Below are positions 33,623 through 43,938 of a stretch of 64,000 bases of DNA, piece by piece. The notes under the pieces were generated by a model, which was given only the letters and a program-made list of their open reading frames with translations, was not told the DNA's origin and made no database searches. Positions within the stretch are counted from its first letter, which is position 1. The number at the start of each line of letters is the position of its first letter. Origin of the DNA: Halorubrum hochsteinianum (GTDB lineage: Archaea; Halobacteriota; Halobacteria; Halobacteriales; Haloferacaceae); assembly GCF_023702125.1 (NCBI RefSeq), contig NZ_CP098415.1, positions 2,480,001 to 2,544,000 of the forward strand, given 5' to 3'. Made by a program: the position numbers and the translations under genes.

Positions 33623-34723
33623 TCAGTTCGGCGGGTCGCTTCGCGAGAACAGCGCCCGGAGATTCGACGCCGAGAAGAACGAGGACGGCTCGTCCATGTG
33701 GACGCCGATCTCGCCCGAGAGCGCCCGCAGGCCGACCCGCTGGACGGGCTCCGGCAGCGAGTAACACCGACGGATCGCCTTTCCCAGCCGGATCTCAGTC
33801 GATAGCTCCTCGCGCCACCCGGACTCGTAGTCGGCGAGCGTCGACGGATCGTCCGGGTCGATCGCGGCCGCGGCGACGTCGGCCGCGCGCATCCCGTACA
33901 GGATCCCGCCGCCGGTGAACGGCTTCGTCTGCGCGGCGGCGTCGCCGATCAGGAAGCCGCGGTCGCTCGTCGTCCGCGCCGGCGGGCCGATCGGGATCGC
34001 GCCGGAGCAGCGCCGGTCCGTCGTTGCGCCGTACGCCTCGGTGAGCCGGTCGAACCGCGCCGAGACGTCCTCGCTCGGCGGGGCCGCCAGCCCGTACTCA
34101 ACGCCCGCGTCCCCGCGCGGGATCCGCCACGCGAAGAACGTCGGCGCGGTGAGGTGGACGTCGACGAGGTCGCCGCCGTCGGACGCGTCGTTGAACCCGA
34201 GGACGCCGTGGAGCAGTTCGTCCGGCTCCGGGAGGTCGAGCGCGCGCCGGACGCGCGACGTGGGGCCGTCGCAGCCGGCCACCATCCGCGCCTCGACTTC
34301 CTCGACCTCGTCCGCGGGCGTCCGGACCTCGACGACGACCCGGTCGGAGCGCTCCTCGACGCCGACGACCGTGTGGTTCTCGCGCACGTCCGCGCCGGCC
34401 TCGCGCGCGCACTCGGCGAGGGTGCGGTCGAGTCCGACGCGGTCGATCACGTTCGAGACCGGCTCGCGCTTGTAGAAGGGATACGCCCGCGAGTCGGGCC
34501 CGTCGACGTGGAAGCGCGCCCCGTACACCCGGTTCTGGAGGAGTTCGTCGCGGGCGTCGTCCGAGACGTACTCCCACACGTCGTCGGAGACGTGCCCGGA
34601 GCAGGCGAGCGGCTCGCCGACCGTCCCCTTCTCGAAGGCGACCACGTCGCGGCCGGCCTCGGCCGCGCGCCGGGCGAACCGGGACCCGGGCGGGCCCGCG
34701 CCCACGACGACGAAATCGTACAT
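33623..34723 (-). CDS. Geranylgeranyl reductase family flavoprotein
   Basis: A 366-residue FAD-dependent reductase. The dinucleotide-binding start is VVVGAGPPGSRFARRAAEAG with VVAFEK at the end of strand 2. The substrate loop is GEPLACSGHVSDDVW, and the second FAD motif is RGFLIGDAAAQTKPFTGGGI. Archaeal members saturate geranylgeranyl chains of membrane lipids or quinones. Haloarchaea have several paralogues, so it may act on menaquinone or another polyprenyl compound rather than on the core lipid. The family is secure; the substrate is not. Confidence 0.9.
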   Translation of the reverse strand: MYDFVVVGAGPPGSRFARRAAEAGRDVVAFEKGTVGEPLACSGHVSDDVWEYVSDDARDELLQNRVYGARFHVDGPDSRAYPFYKREPVSNVIDRVGLDRTLAECAREAGADVRENHTVVGVEERSDRVVVEVRTPADEVEEVEARMVAGCDGPTSRVRRALDLPEPDELLHGVLGFNDASDGGDLVDVHLTAPTFFAWRIPRGDAGVEYGLAAPPSEDVSARFDRLTEAYGATTDRRCSGAIPIGPPARTTSDRGFLIGDAAAQTKPFTGGGILYGMRAADVAAAAIDPDDPSTLADYESGWREELSTEIRLGKAIRRCYSLPEPVQRVGLRALSGEIGVHMDEPSSFFSASNLRALFSRSDPPN

Positions 34724-34813
34724 GGTGAGAGCGTGGTGACGCGGACTTATAATTACGACTGGCTTACGCCGACTTCGGTCGCCTCACTCCGCCTCCGTCC
34801 GCCCCACTCCGCC

Positions 34814-37048
34814 TCACTCGCCTCCCTTCGACTCCTCGCGGGTCCCCAGCCACTCCAGCGCGGCGTCAAGGTCGGTCCGGGGCGGCGAACAGGTGAAGTC
34901 CCGACAGACGTACGCCGTCGGCTCGCCGTCGGTCGCGTCGCGACCCGCCCAGATCGGCGGGGCCTCGGCCATGTCGAGGCGGTCGAGCCACTCGTCGAGG
35001 CCGGCCTCCGTGGCGGGGCGCGGCGCGACGAGCGCGCTCGGCAGGTACCGCTCGCCGAGGGTCTCGCGCCACTCGTCGGGCACCTCGTCGGCGGCGACCG
35101 TCACCTCGATGCCGCCCGTCTCGACGAGGTCGGCCGCCCGCACGAGCGAGGCGTGCTCCAGCGGCCCCCCGCGGATCCGGTCGGCGTGGGTCGTCACGAC
35201 GCGCCGCGCGACGTCACGGAACCGCCCGTCGGTCCGGAAGCCGTCGAGGAGCGCGAGCGTCTCGGCGGCGACGCCGAGGCTCGACGGCGTCGACCGGTCG
35301 GTGAACTCCTGCGGCCGCGCCATGAGCGGGCCGGCGTCGCCGTCTCCGCCGGACTCCCGGCCATCGAGGCTCCGAGTGAAGTAGATCGTCCCGTCGTCGG
35401 CGTCGTAGAACTCCGCGACGAGCGCCTCGGCCAGTTCGAGCGCGAACCCGAGCGGCTCCAGGTCGCCGGTGGCAGCGTAGACGTCGAGCGCGCCGCGCGC
35501 GAGGAACGCGTAGTCGTCGAGGTAGCCCGGCCCACGCACGTCGCCGTCGAGCCAGCGACGGGCGAGCGCGCCGGTCTCGGCCTCGGGGTCGTAGAGCCGG
35601 TCCCGACAGAAGTCGAGCGCCTCGCGGGCGATGTCGGCGTACGGCTCGCCGAGGGTCCCGGCCGCGTCCGCGAACGCGGAGATCGCCCGGCCGTTCCACG
35701 AGGCAAGCACCTTCTCGTCGCGGGCGGGTCGCGGGCGCGACTCGCGGGCGTCGAACAGCGCGGTGCGCGCCTCGGTCAGCGCCTCGCGGACCTCCTCGGG
35801 CGACAGGTCGCGGTCGGCGGCCAGTTCGTCGACCGACGCGGCCAACGTCGGGACGGTCGTCCCGCGCTCGAAGTTGCCTCCGGGCCGGATCCCGTACCGC
35901 TCCTTGACCAGCGACGCCGCGGGTTCGTCGAGGACGGCGTCGACTTCTTCCGGGGTCCAGACGTAGAACGCGCCCTCGACGTCCTCCCCCTCCTCGGACT
36001 CGTTTCCGTCTCGCCGGCTCTCGGGCGGCCGGCTCCGCGCGTCGAGGGTGCTGAAGAACCCGCCGTCGTCGCGGCGGAGTTCCCGGTCGAGGAACGCGAG
36101 CGACTCGCTCGCGACCCGGGCGTACGCGGGGTCGCCGGTGAGCCGGTAGCCGTCGAGGTAGGCCATCGGTAGCTCGGCGTTGTCGTACAGCATCTTCTCG
36201 AAGTGGGGCACCGTCCACTCGCGGTCGACCGCGTAGCGGTGGAACCCCCCGCCGATCTGGTCGTACATCCCGCCGCGGGCCATCCCGTCGAGCGTTCCCG
36301 CCGCGGCCGACAGGAGCGCGTCGCGGCCGCTCCGCGCGTACGCCCGCATGAGGAGGTCGATCCGGCCGGGCATCGGGAACTTCGCGCCGCCGCTGCCGAA
36401 GCCGCCGTACTCGTCGTCGTAGCCGCGCAGCGCTGACGCGGCGGCCGATTCGAGCAGGCCGTCTCCGGGCGGCGAGGCGTCTCCCTCCCCGTCCGGGTCC
36501 GCCGCGTCCGGCGTCGGGACCGACTCCAGTTCGTCGCGCGCGCTCTCGGCCCACTGGTCGGCGCGCCGCCTCATCTCCTCGCGCTGCTCGGGGTCGCTCC
36601 ACGAGTCGGCGATCCGTTCGCAGAGGTCGCGGAAGCCGGGCTGGTTCCGCCGCGCCTCCAGCGGGAAGTAGGTCCCGACGTAGAACGGCTTCCCCTCGGG
36701 CGTGCACCACGCCGAGAGCGGCCACCCGCCGCCGCCGGTGACCAGCTGGCAGACCGTCATGAACGTGCTGTCGACGTCCGGGCGCTCCTCGCGGTCGACC
36801 TTGATCGGCACGAACGAGTCGTTGATCACGCCCGCGACAGACTCGTCCTCGAAGCTCTCCTCGGCCATGACGTGACACCAGTGACACGAGGAGTAGCCGA
36901 TGGAGACGAACACGGGCACGTCGTGCTCGCGGGCGCGCTCGAACGCCTCGTCGCCCCACGGCTGCCAGTTGACGGGGTTGTCGGCGTGCTGTCGGAGGTA
37001 GGGACTCGCCTCCCCGTCGAGGCGGTTCCGCTCGGTCGGCTGTGACAT
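34814..37048 (-). CDS. DUF255 thioredoxin-domain protein (YyaL/SSP411 family)
   Basis: A 744-residue protein from the ATG at 37048. The N-terminal thioredoxin-like DUF255 domain starts NRLDGEASPYLRQHADNPVN and has the redox motif SIGYSSCHWCHVMAEESF. The long C-terminal part (about 200-680) is an (alpha/alpha)6 barrel like N-acylglucosamine 2-epimerases, with GGGFHRYAVDREWTVPHFEK and KVLASWNGRAISAFADAA. Such proteins are widespread but their reaction is not established. The longer upstream frame (RTPFAPPGRTGR) is rejected as non-family. Confidence 0.92.
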   Translation of the reverse strand: MSQPTERNRLDGEASPYLRQHADNPVNWQPWGDEAFERAREHDVPVFVSIGYSSCHWCHVMAEESFEDESVAGVINDSFVPIKVDREERPDVDSTFMTVCQLVTGGGGWPLSAWCTPEGKPFYVGTYFPLEARRNQPGFRDLCERIADSWSDPEQREEMRRRADQWAESARDELESVPTPDAADPDGEGDASPPGDGLLESAAASALRGYDDEYGGFGSGGAKFPMPGRIDLLMRAYARSGRDALLSAAAGTLDGMARGGMYDQIGGGFHRYAVDREWTVPHFEKMLYDNAELPMAYLDGYRLTGDPAYARVASESLAFLDRELRRDDGGFFSTLDARSRPPESRRDGNESEEGEDVEGAFYVWTPEEVDAVLDEPAASLVKERYGIRPGGNFERGTTVPTLAASVDELAADRDLSPEEVREALTEARTALFDARESRPRPARDEKVLASWNGRAISAFADAAGTLGEPYADIAREALDFCRDRLYDPEAETGALARRWLDGDVRGPGYLDDYAFLARGALDVYAATGDLEPLGFALELAEALVAEFYDADDGTIYFTRSLDGRESGGDGDAGPLMARPQEFTDRSTPSSLGVAAETLALLDGFRTDGRFRDVARRVVTTHADRIRGGPLEHASLVRAADLVETGGIEVTVAADEVPDEWRETLGERYLPSALVAPRPATEAGLDEWLDRLDMAEAPPIWAGRDATDGEPTAYVCRDFTCSPPRTDLDAALEWLGTREESKGGE

Positions 37049-37189
37049 ACGCCCGGTTCGGCCCGGCGGGGCAAAAGGCGTCCGCACCGGAACGAGCGAC
37101 TCACTCGCAGCCGCTTATGTCCACGAACGCGCATAGATTGCGTCGAGAAGAGAGTAAGGTTTACACTACCGTGCGGACACCCGTCGGGC

Positions 37190-38473
37190 ATGACGGAGAC
37201 CGTACTCCTCGTGGGGGGCGGCGGCCGCGAACACGCGATCGCCCGCGCGGTGGCCGACGACTGCGCGCTGTACGCCTGTGCGAGTAACCGGAACCCGGGA
37301 ATTCGGCGGCTCGCGGACGGGTTCGAGACGATCGACGAGACCGACGCCGACGCGGTCGCCGAGTACGCGGCCGGGGTTGACGCCGACCTCGCGGTCATCG
37401 GCCCGGAGTCGGCGCTGGAGGCGGGCGTCGCGGACGCGCTCGACGACGCCGGCGTCTACGCGTTCGGCCCGCGGGCCGCGGAGGCGCGACTGGAGACTGA
37501 CAAGGCGTACCAGCGCCGGTTCATGGAGAAGAACGCGATTCCCGGCTGTCCCGACTACGCGGTGTTCGACGACGTGGCGGCGGCCTGCGAGTACATCGAC
37601 GACTACGGCGGCGACCTCGCGGTCAAGCCCGCCGGCCTCACCGGCGGCAAGGGCGTCAAGGTGATCGGCGATCAGGTGACGAGCGAGGAGGCCAAGGAGT
37701 ACCTCCGCGACGCCGACTACGACCGCGTCGTCTTGGAGGAGCGCCTCGTCGGCGAGGAGTTCACGATTCAGGCGTTCGTCGCGAACGGCGACGTGCGGAC
37801 GACGCCCGCGGTCCAGGACCACAAGCGCGCCTACGAGGGCGACGAGGGGCCGAACACCGGCGGGATGGGGTCGTACTCCGACACCGACCGCTCGCTGCCG
37901 TTCATGCGCGAGGGCGACTACGACGCCGCCGTCGACGTGCTGGAGGCGGTCGTCGACGCGCTCCCCGACTACAAGGGCGTCCTCTACGGGCAGTTCATGC
38001 TCACCGACGAGGGCCCGCGGGTGGTCGAGTTCAACGCGCGCTTCGGCGATCCGGAGGCGATGAACACCCTGCCCGTCCTCGACACGCCGTTCGTCGACGT
38101 GCTGGCCGCCGCGCGCGACGGCGACCCGCTCCCGGAACTCGACTTCTCCGGCGAGGCGACCGTCTGTAAGTACGCGGTCCCCGACGGCTACCCGACGGAC
38201 CCGGATTCGGGCGCAGAGATCGCGGTCGACGAGGAGAGCGTCGGCGACGCGCTCCTCTACTACGCGAGCGTCGACGAGCGCGACGGGCGACTGTACACGA
38301 CCACGTCGCGGGCGTTCGCGGTCGTCGGCCGCGGCGACTCGATCGCGGCCGCCGAGGCGCAGGCCGAGGACGCGCTGGCGGCCGCGGGCGACCGCGTCCG
38401 GATCCGCCACGACATCGGCACGGCCGACCTCGTCCAGCGCCGGATCGACCACATGGACGAACTCCGGGACTGA
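37190..38473 (+). CDS. purD: Phosphoribosylamine-glycine ligase
   Basis: A 427-residue ATP-grasp enzyme that joins phosphoribosylamine and glycine in purine synthesis. The N-terminal motif VLLVGGGGREHAIARAV and NRNPGI are canonical. The ATP-grasp core shows LAVKPAGLTGGKGVKV, NTGGMGSYSD and VVEFNARFGDPEAMN with both metal ligands. The C-terminal domain has RAFAVVGRGDSIAAAEAQA. A TATA-like ggtttacact lies about 30 bases before the ATG. It is a single gene. Confidence 0.97.
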   Translation: MTETVLLVGGGGREHAIARAVADDCALYACASNRNPGIRRLADGFETIDETDADAVAEYAAGVDADLAVIGPESALEAGVADALDDAGVYAFGPRAAEARLETDKAYQRRFMEKNAIPGCPDYAVFDDVAAACEYIDDYGGDLAVKPAGLTGGKGVKVIGDQVTSEEAKEYLRDADYDRVVLEERLVGEEFTIQAFVANGDVRTTPAVQDHKRAYEGDEGPNTGGMGSYSDTDRSLPFMREGDYDAAVDVLEAVVDALPDYKGVLYGQFMLTDEGPRVVEFNARFGDPEAMNTLPVLDTPFVDVLAAARDGDPLPELDFSGEATVCKYAVPDGYPTDPDSGAEIAVDEESVGDALLYYASVDERDGRLYTTTSRAFAVVGRGDSIAAAEAQAEDALAAAGDRVRIRHDIGTADLVQRRIDHMDELRD

Positions 38474-38542
38474 CCCGGACGCACCTCCAACCGCCTACCC
38501 CGGGCAGCGACCCTTTTATTCCGGCCGTCCGAACGGGACGAC

Positions 38543-39139
38543 GTGACCGACGACGACGCGGACGCGACGCGTGACGATTCGGACGCGACTCCCGACGACG
38601 CGGACGCGACTCCCGACGACGCCGACCCGTCCCGGAGCGACCGCCTCGACCGGTTCCCGACGCCGGGGCCCCGCAACTCGCTGTGGTCGTGGCCGGACGC
38701 GAAGTCGCCGCTCGCGGTCGTCCGCAACTACGTCGTGATCGTCCTCGCGCGGATCTGTCCGAGCCTCCGGCTGAAGAACTGGCTCCTGCGGCAGATCGGC
38801 GTCACGGTCGGCGCGGGCGTCGCGTGGGGGTTGGAGTCGACGCCGGACGTGTTCTGGCCCGAGCGGATCCGCGTGGACGACGACGCGATAATCGGGTACG
38901 ACGCCACGCTGCTGTGCCACGAGTTCCTCCACGAGGAGTACCGCCTCGGCGACGTGGTCGTCGAGGAGGGGGCGATGATCGGCGCGGGGGCGGTCGTGCT
39001 CCCGGGCGTCACCGTCGGCGAGGGCGCGCGCGTCGCCGCGAACTCCCTCGTCGCGGAGGACGTGCCCCCGGGCGCGACCGTCGCGGGGGTTCCGGCAGCG
39101 GTCGTCTCGCGGGCCGACGCGGCCGCGAGCGACGACTGA
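38543..39139 (+). CDS. Hexapeptide-repeat acyltransferase
   Basis: A 198-residue protein from GTG 38543. Its first 31 residues are an Asp-rich sevenfold repeat (DDADATP type). Next comes a membrane-associated amphipathic segment (VVRNYVVIVLARICPSLRLKNWLLRQIG), then a left-handed beta-helix with hexapeptides (IRVDDDAIIGYDATLL, VVVEEGAMIGAGAVVLPGVT, GARVAANSLV) ending in PPGATVAGVPAAVV. It resembles O-acetyltransferases of the WbbJ/maltose acetyltransferase group. The acceptor is unknown, but cell-surface glycans are plausible. Confidence 0.87.
   Translation: MTDDDADATRDDSDATPDDADATPDDADPSRSDRLDRFPTPGPRNSLWSWPDAKSPLAVVRNYVVIVLARICPSLRLKNWLLRQIGVTVGAGVAWGLESTPDVFWPERIRVDDDAIIGYDATLLCHEFLHEEYRLGDVVVEEGAMIGAGAVVLPGVTVGEGARVAANSLVAEDVPPGATVAGVPAAVVSRADAAASDD
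38552..38635 (+). repeat. Four tandem 21-base coding repeats
   Basis: Four in-frame 21-base units encode DDADATR, DDSDATP, DDADATP and DDADPSR at the N-terminus of the acyltransferase. Units 2 and 3 differ at only three bases, which points to recent slippage. The repeat may vary in copy number between strains. Confidence 0.85.
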
Positions 39140-39151
39140 GCGGTACGTCGG

Positions 39152-39457
39152 TTACGCCGCGTCGTCGTCCGCGTCGTCGCCCACACCGTCACCGTCGGCC
39201 GCCGTCTCCTCGGCGTCCGCGATGTGCGCCTCGGTGCTCACGCGCTCCAAGTCGACGCCGACCTCCTCGGCGACGGCGTCGAGGACGGCGCGCTGTTCGG
39301 CCATCTCGTTTTCGAGGGTCTTGACGCGATCGGCGGTGTCTATCACCGTCTCCTGCGTCTCGTCGACCTCGTCGCGGAGCTCGCTGATCTTCTTGTAGGT
39401 CCGTTCCGCGCGGTCGGCGAGCGTCTGGATCTTCTTGGCGGTGTCCCCGAATCCCAT
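39152..39457 (-). CDS. Small coiled-coil protein (DUF5798-like)
   Basis: A 101-residue protein with a long coiled coil (residues 5-65: TAKKIQTLADRAERTYKKI, then ELRDEVDETQETVIDTADRV and LENEMAEQRAVLDAVAEEVG) followed by an acidic tail. It matches my memory of the haloarchaeal DUF5798 family, of unknown function. It has no membrane segment or signal. It lies between and convergent with the acyltransferase gene. Confidence 0.75.
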   Translation of the reverse strand: MGFGDTAKKIQTLADRAERTYKKISELRDEVDETQETVIDTADRVKTLENEMAEQRAVLDAVAEEVGVDLERVSTEAHIADAEETAADGDGVGDDADDDAA

Positions 39458-39579
39458 ACCGGACGGTCGAACCGGCGATACGTGTGCCTTTCCGTTCGGT
39501 ACGGGGCCGCCTGCCGCGCCGTCCTCGCTCGCGCCGCGGCCGACGGTGGACTTTTGCCCGACTCGCCCGTGAAACGGGT

Positions 39580-40374
39580 ATGAGCGTCGACCGGATCCTG
39601 TTGACCAACGACGACGGCGTCGACGCCGCGGGAATACGAGCGCTGTACGACGCGCTCGCGGAGGAGTACGCGGTGACCGTCGTCGCGCCCGCCGCCGACC
39701 AGTCCTCCGTCGGCCGCCTCCTCTCTGAGGACGTCGCCGTCGACGACCACGGGCTGGGCTACGTGGTCGACGGGACCCCCGTCGACTGCGTCGTCGCGGG
39801 GCTCGACGAGCTCGTCCCCGACGCGGACGCGGTCGTCGCGGGCTGTAACGAGGGAGCGAACCTCGGCGCGTACACCCTCGGGCGGTCCGGGACCGTCTCC
39901 GCCGCGGTCGAGGCCGCCTTCTTCGGCGTCCCGGCGGTGGCGACCTCGATGTACGTGCCCGGCGGGGACGACTGGTGGAAACGCGAGTTCGAGGGCGAGG
40001 ACTTCGCGCACGCGGCCCGCGCGACGCGGTTCCTCGTCGACGAGGCGGTCGACGCGGGCGTGTTCGACCGCGCGGACTACCTCAACGTCAACGCGCCCAT
40101 CGCGGACGAGGAGCGCGCGCCGCTCCGCGTCACGACCCCCTCGACGTGGTACGGGATGCGCGCCGAGCGGAACGGCGACGGCCGCGTCGGCTTCTCGGAC
40201 CCGATCTGGGGCCGGATGAACGAGGACGACGTGCCGGACCCGGTCGGCACCGACCGTCGGGCGGTCGTCGACGGCGAGGTCTCGGTGTCGCCGCTGTCGG
40301 TCCCGCACGCCGCTGAGCCGAACGCGGGGCTCGACGAACTGGTCGAGGCCTACGAGGCCGCTGTCCGGTCGTGA
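39580..40374 (+). CDS. surE: SurE-family 5'/3'-nucleotidase
   Basis: A 264-residue survival-protein E homologue that removes phosphate from nucleoside monophosphates. The metal-binding start ILLTNDDGVDAAGIRAL is canonical. The central motif is GCNEGANLGAYTLGRSGTVSAA, where most SurE proteins have SGINxGxNLG, and VDGTPVDCV precedes it. The ATG at 39580 gives the family N-terminus; the longer frame upstream is rejected. A TATA-like cttttgcc lies about 30 bases upstream. Confidence 0.93.
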   Translation: MSVDRILLTNDDGVDAAGIRALYDALAEEYAVTVVAPAADQSSVGRLLSEDVAVDDHGLGYVVDGTPVDCVVAGLDELVPDADAVVAGCNEGANLGAYTLGRSGTVSAAVEAAFFGVPAVATSMYVPGGDDWWKREFEGEDFAHAARATRFLVDEAVDAGVFDRADYLNVNAPIADEERAPLRVTTPSTWYGMRAERNGDGRVGFSDPIWGRMNEDDVPDPVGTDRRAVVDGEVSVSPLSVPHAAEPNAGLDELVEAYEAAVRS

Positions 40375-40429
40375 AAAAGGCCCCTCCGTCGCGTCGACGC
40401 CCCGTCGTCGCGCTATTTCCGTCGCTCCG

Positions 40430-41107
40430 CTACTCCCCGTCGCCGGTGCTGACGGTCACCTTCGCCTCGCTCAGCACGCGGTCGCCCATCTCGTAGCCCG
40501 GCTCGTACACCTCGTGGATCGCCCCCTCGGGGCGGTCGCTGTCGACGCGGAGCATCACCTGATGGCGCGCGGGGTCGACCTCCTCGCCCGGCTCGGGCTC
40601 GATCGACTTGACGCCCTCCTCGGCGAGCACCTCGTCGAACTTCTCCAGCGTCGACTCGACGCCGGGCCGGAGGTCGCTCCCCTCATCCTGATCGAGCGCG
40701 CGCAGGAGGTCGTTCCTGACCGGGGCGAGCCGCTCGACGAGCGCCTCCGAGGCGCGCTCGCGGATCTCCTCCTGCTTCCGCTTCGCGCGCTCCTTGTAGT
40801 TGCTGAAGTCCGCCTTCACCCGGGCGAGCTTGCTCGTCAGCTCGTCGACCTCCTCGTCGCGCTCGCGGAGCGCCTCGCGGGTGTCGGCGAGGTCGGCTTC
40901 CAGCGCCGCGACCTCTCGGGCGAGCGCCTCGTCGTGTTCGGCGACCGCGGCGGCGAGCGCCTCCTCCTCGCTCCGGGCGTCGCCGGCGGCGGCCGCGGAG
41001 CCGTCGCTCCGTTCCTCGCCGGTCGCCTCCGCCGTGCCGTTCGTTCGCTCCGCGTCGCCCTCGGCGTCGTCGGGGGTCTCGACATCGACGGCGTCGTCGT
41101 CGCTCAT
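40430..41107 (-). CDS. grpE: Nucleotide exchange factor GrpE
   Basis: A 225-residue GrpE that releases ADP from DnaK. After an acidic 50-residue tail comes the long coiled coil (EEALAAAVAEHDEALAREVA through SKLARVKADFSNYKERAKRK). The beta domain follows, with VMLRVDSDRPEGAIHEVYEPGYEMGDRVLSEAKVTVS. The start at the ATG 41107 is chosen over an in-frame upstream start (PADRLRSG) by family length. dnaK and dnaJ are not in the window next to it. Confidence 0.95.
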   Translation of the reverse strand: MSDDDAVDVETPDDAEGDAERTNGTAEATGEERSDGSAAAAGDARSEEEALAAAVAEHDEALAREVAALEADLADTREALRERDEEVDELTSKLARVKADFSNYKERAKRKQEEIRERASEALVERLAPVRNDLLRALDQDEGSDLRPGVESTLEKFDEVLAEEGVKSIEPEPGEEVDPARHQVMLRVDSDRPEGAIHEVYEPGYEMGDRVLSEAKVTVSTGDGE

Positions 41108-41204
41108 ACCCGATCGAAGTCGGTCGGCGGGCATAAGCGTTCAGAAGCGCGACGCCGCGAGCCCGGGGGGCGGAGGGATCGCAACCCCCGCGCCGAGCGG
41201 GCCG

Positions 41205-42728
41205 CTACCGCCCCGCCGACAGCGCCGTGACGACGCCGTTCGTCCAGCCGAACCCGTACTGCGGGTCGTACTCGCCCAGGTCGGTCGTTTCCCCGACCGA
41301 GCGGACGTCGTACTTCTCCGCCATGCGACCGGTCTCCTCGAAGGAGCTCCGCGCGAGGTCGACCCACCGCTCCGCGACCTCGTCGGCCAGGGCGTCGTGG
41401 CCGTACCGGCGGAGGCCGGTGACCGCCATCCAGTGGAGCGGTGCCCAGCCGCTCGGCGCGTCCCACTGCTCGCCGGTGGCTTCGAGCGTCGTCACCAGCC
41501 CGCCGGGCCGGAGGAAGTCGCTGCGGAGCCGGTCCGCGACCGCCGCCGCCCGGTCGTCGGTCGCGGCCCCGGTGAAAAGCGGCGCGACGGCGGCCAGCGT
41601 CAGGCGGTCGGACCGCTCGCCGTCGACCCACGAGTGGTCGACGTAGAATCCGGCGTCCGGGTCCCAGCAGTAGCGGTTGATCGCCTCGCGGCGGTCGGCC
41701 GCCAGGTCGGCGTACCGCTCGCCGGCCTCGTCGCGGCCGACGCGCGGGAGCCACTCGGCGAGGGCCGACTCCATGCCGTAGAGGACGGCGTTGAGGTCGA
41801 CCGGGATCAGCTCCGTCGTCCGGATCGTGGTGAGGTCCTCGTCCGCCAGCCACCGGGAGCTGAAGTCCCAGCCGGACTCGCAGGCGGCCCGGACGTCGCG
41901 GAACAGGTCCGGCCGGTCGGCGACCGGGACCCGGTCCGCGAGGCGGCGGTCCTCGTGATACGACTCCGGTCGCGGACGGGCGCGGTCGTCCCAGTACCGG
42001 TTGAGAACCGTGCCGTCCCCCAGCCCGACGACGCGCCGGTGAGCCGCGGGGTCGTCGGCGTCGGCGACGCGGTCGGCCCCGCTCGTCCAGAAGCCGTGTT
42101 CCGTCCGGAGCGCCTCCACGTGGGGGGCGACGGCGTCGAACCCCCCCTCGCGCTCCAGCACCCGCAGCATGCGGTAGAACAGCGGGACCTGCGACCGGCT
42201 GTCGTAGTACGCCCGGTTCCCGAGCGGGACGAACCCGAAGCGGTCCACGAGCGACGCGACGTTCCCGACCATCCCGTCGACCAGATCGGTCCGCCCGGCC
42301 GCCGCCAGCCCCTCCGCGGTGAAGTAGCTGTCCCAGTAGTACATCTCGCGGAAGCGGCCGCCGGGGACGACGTGCGGGTTCGGGAGGCCGATGATCGTCG
42401 ATCCCGCGGAATCGGCGTCCTCGAAGGTCCGGGTCAGCGCGCCCCACAGCGAGGACACGTGGTCCTCCATCGACCGCGACGCGGCGAGGTCCGGCGCGGC
42501 CGCGACCGGCTCGGGCAGCCTGAAGTGGTCCTCGACGAACGACGCCAGATCGAACTCCCGCCGGCTCCGCTCCGTCAGGTACCGCTCGAAGAGCAGGTCC
42601 GGGTCGACGCGGGGCTCGGCGTCGACGAACCGCTTGTCGTCCTCGAAGAGGTCCCGCCGCTGGACGGTCCGAAAGAGCTCGCCCGAGATCTGCGGAAAAT
42701 GACTGTAGTCGAAGAGGCCGGAACTCAT
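41205..42728 (-). CDS. treA: Trehalase, glycoside hydrolase family 37
   Basis: A 507-residue GH37 enzyme that splits trehalose into two glucose units. Both family signatures are visible: PGGRFREMYYWDSYF (about 167) and QWDAPSGWAPLHWMA (about 424). There is no signal peptide, so it should act in the cytoplasm after uptake. It is divergent from the ABC sugar transporter operon at 42870, 140 bases away, which strongly suggests that operon imports trehalose or a related sugar. A 13-base palindrome overlaps its predicted TATA region. Confidence 0.92.
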   Translation of the reverse strand: MSSGLFDYSHFPQISGELFRTVQRRDLFEDDKRFVDAEPRVDPDLLFERYLTERSRREFDLASFVEDHFRLPEPVAAAPDLAASRSMEDHVSSLWGALTRTFEDADSAGSTIIGLPNPHVVPGGRFREMYYWDSYFTAEGLAAAGRTDLVDGMVGNVASLVDRFGFVPLGNRAYYDSRSQVPLFYRMLRVLEREGGFDAVAPHVEALRTEHGFWTSGADRVADADDPAAHRRVVGLGDGTVLNRYWDDRARPRPESYHEDRRLADRVPVADRPDLFRDVRAACESGWDFSSRWLADEDLTTIRTTELIPVDLNAVLYGMESALAEWLPRVGRDEAGERYADLAADRREAINRYCWDPDAGFYVDHSWVDGERSDRLTLAAVAPLFTGAATDDRAAAVADRLRSDFLRPGGLVTTLEATGEQWDAPSGWAPLHWMAVTGLRRYGHDALADEVAERWVDLARSSFEETGRMAEKYDVRSVGETTDLGEYDPQYGFGWTNGVVTALSAGR

Positions 42729-42748
42729 CCCCGGGACGTAGTGAAAGG

Positions 42749-42761
42749 ATTACTAAGTAAT
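42749..42761. promoter_or_regulatory. Palindrome ATTACTAAGTAAT in the trehalase promoter
   Basis: The arms ATTACT and AGTAAT flank one central base. The centre lies about 27 bases upstream of the trehalase ATG at 42728, exactly where a TATA box for a leaderless transcript is expected. It may be both core promoter and operator. A TACT-spacer-AGTA form recalls the sites described for haloarchaeal TrmB regulators, but the spacing here is much shorter. Confidence 0.5.
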
Positions 42762-42869
42762 TATTGAATTAGCCGGGAAGAGAACGAAAAGCGCGCACCT
42801 GTGGCTGTCCTCTTATTCGCGGTCTATGATTAATTATAAGTGTAATAAATGAATACCGGTGGGTAGTCG

Positions 42870-43934
<1,065 letters not shown>

Positions 43935-43938
43935 CACC

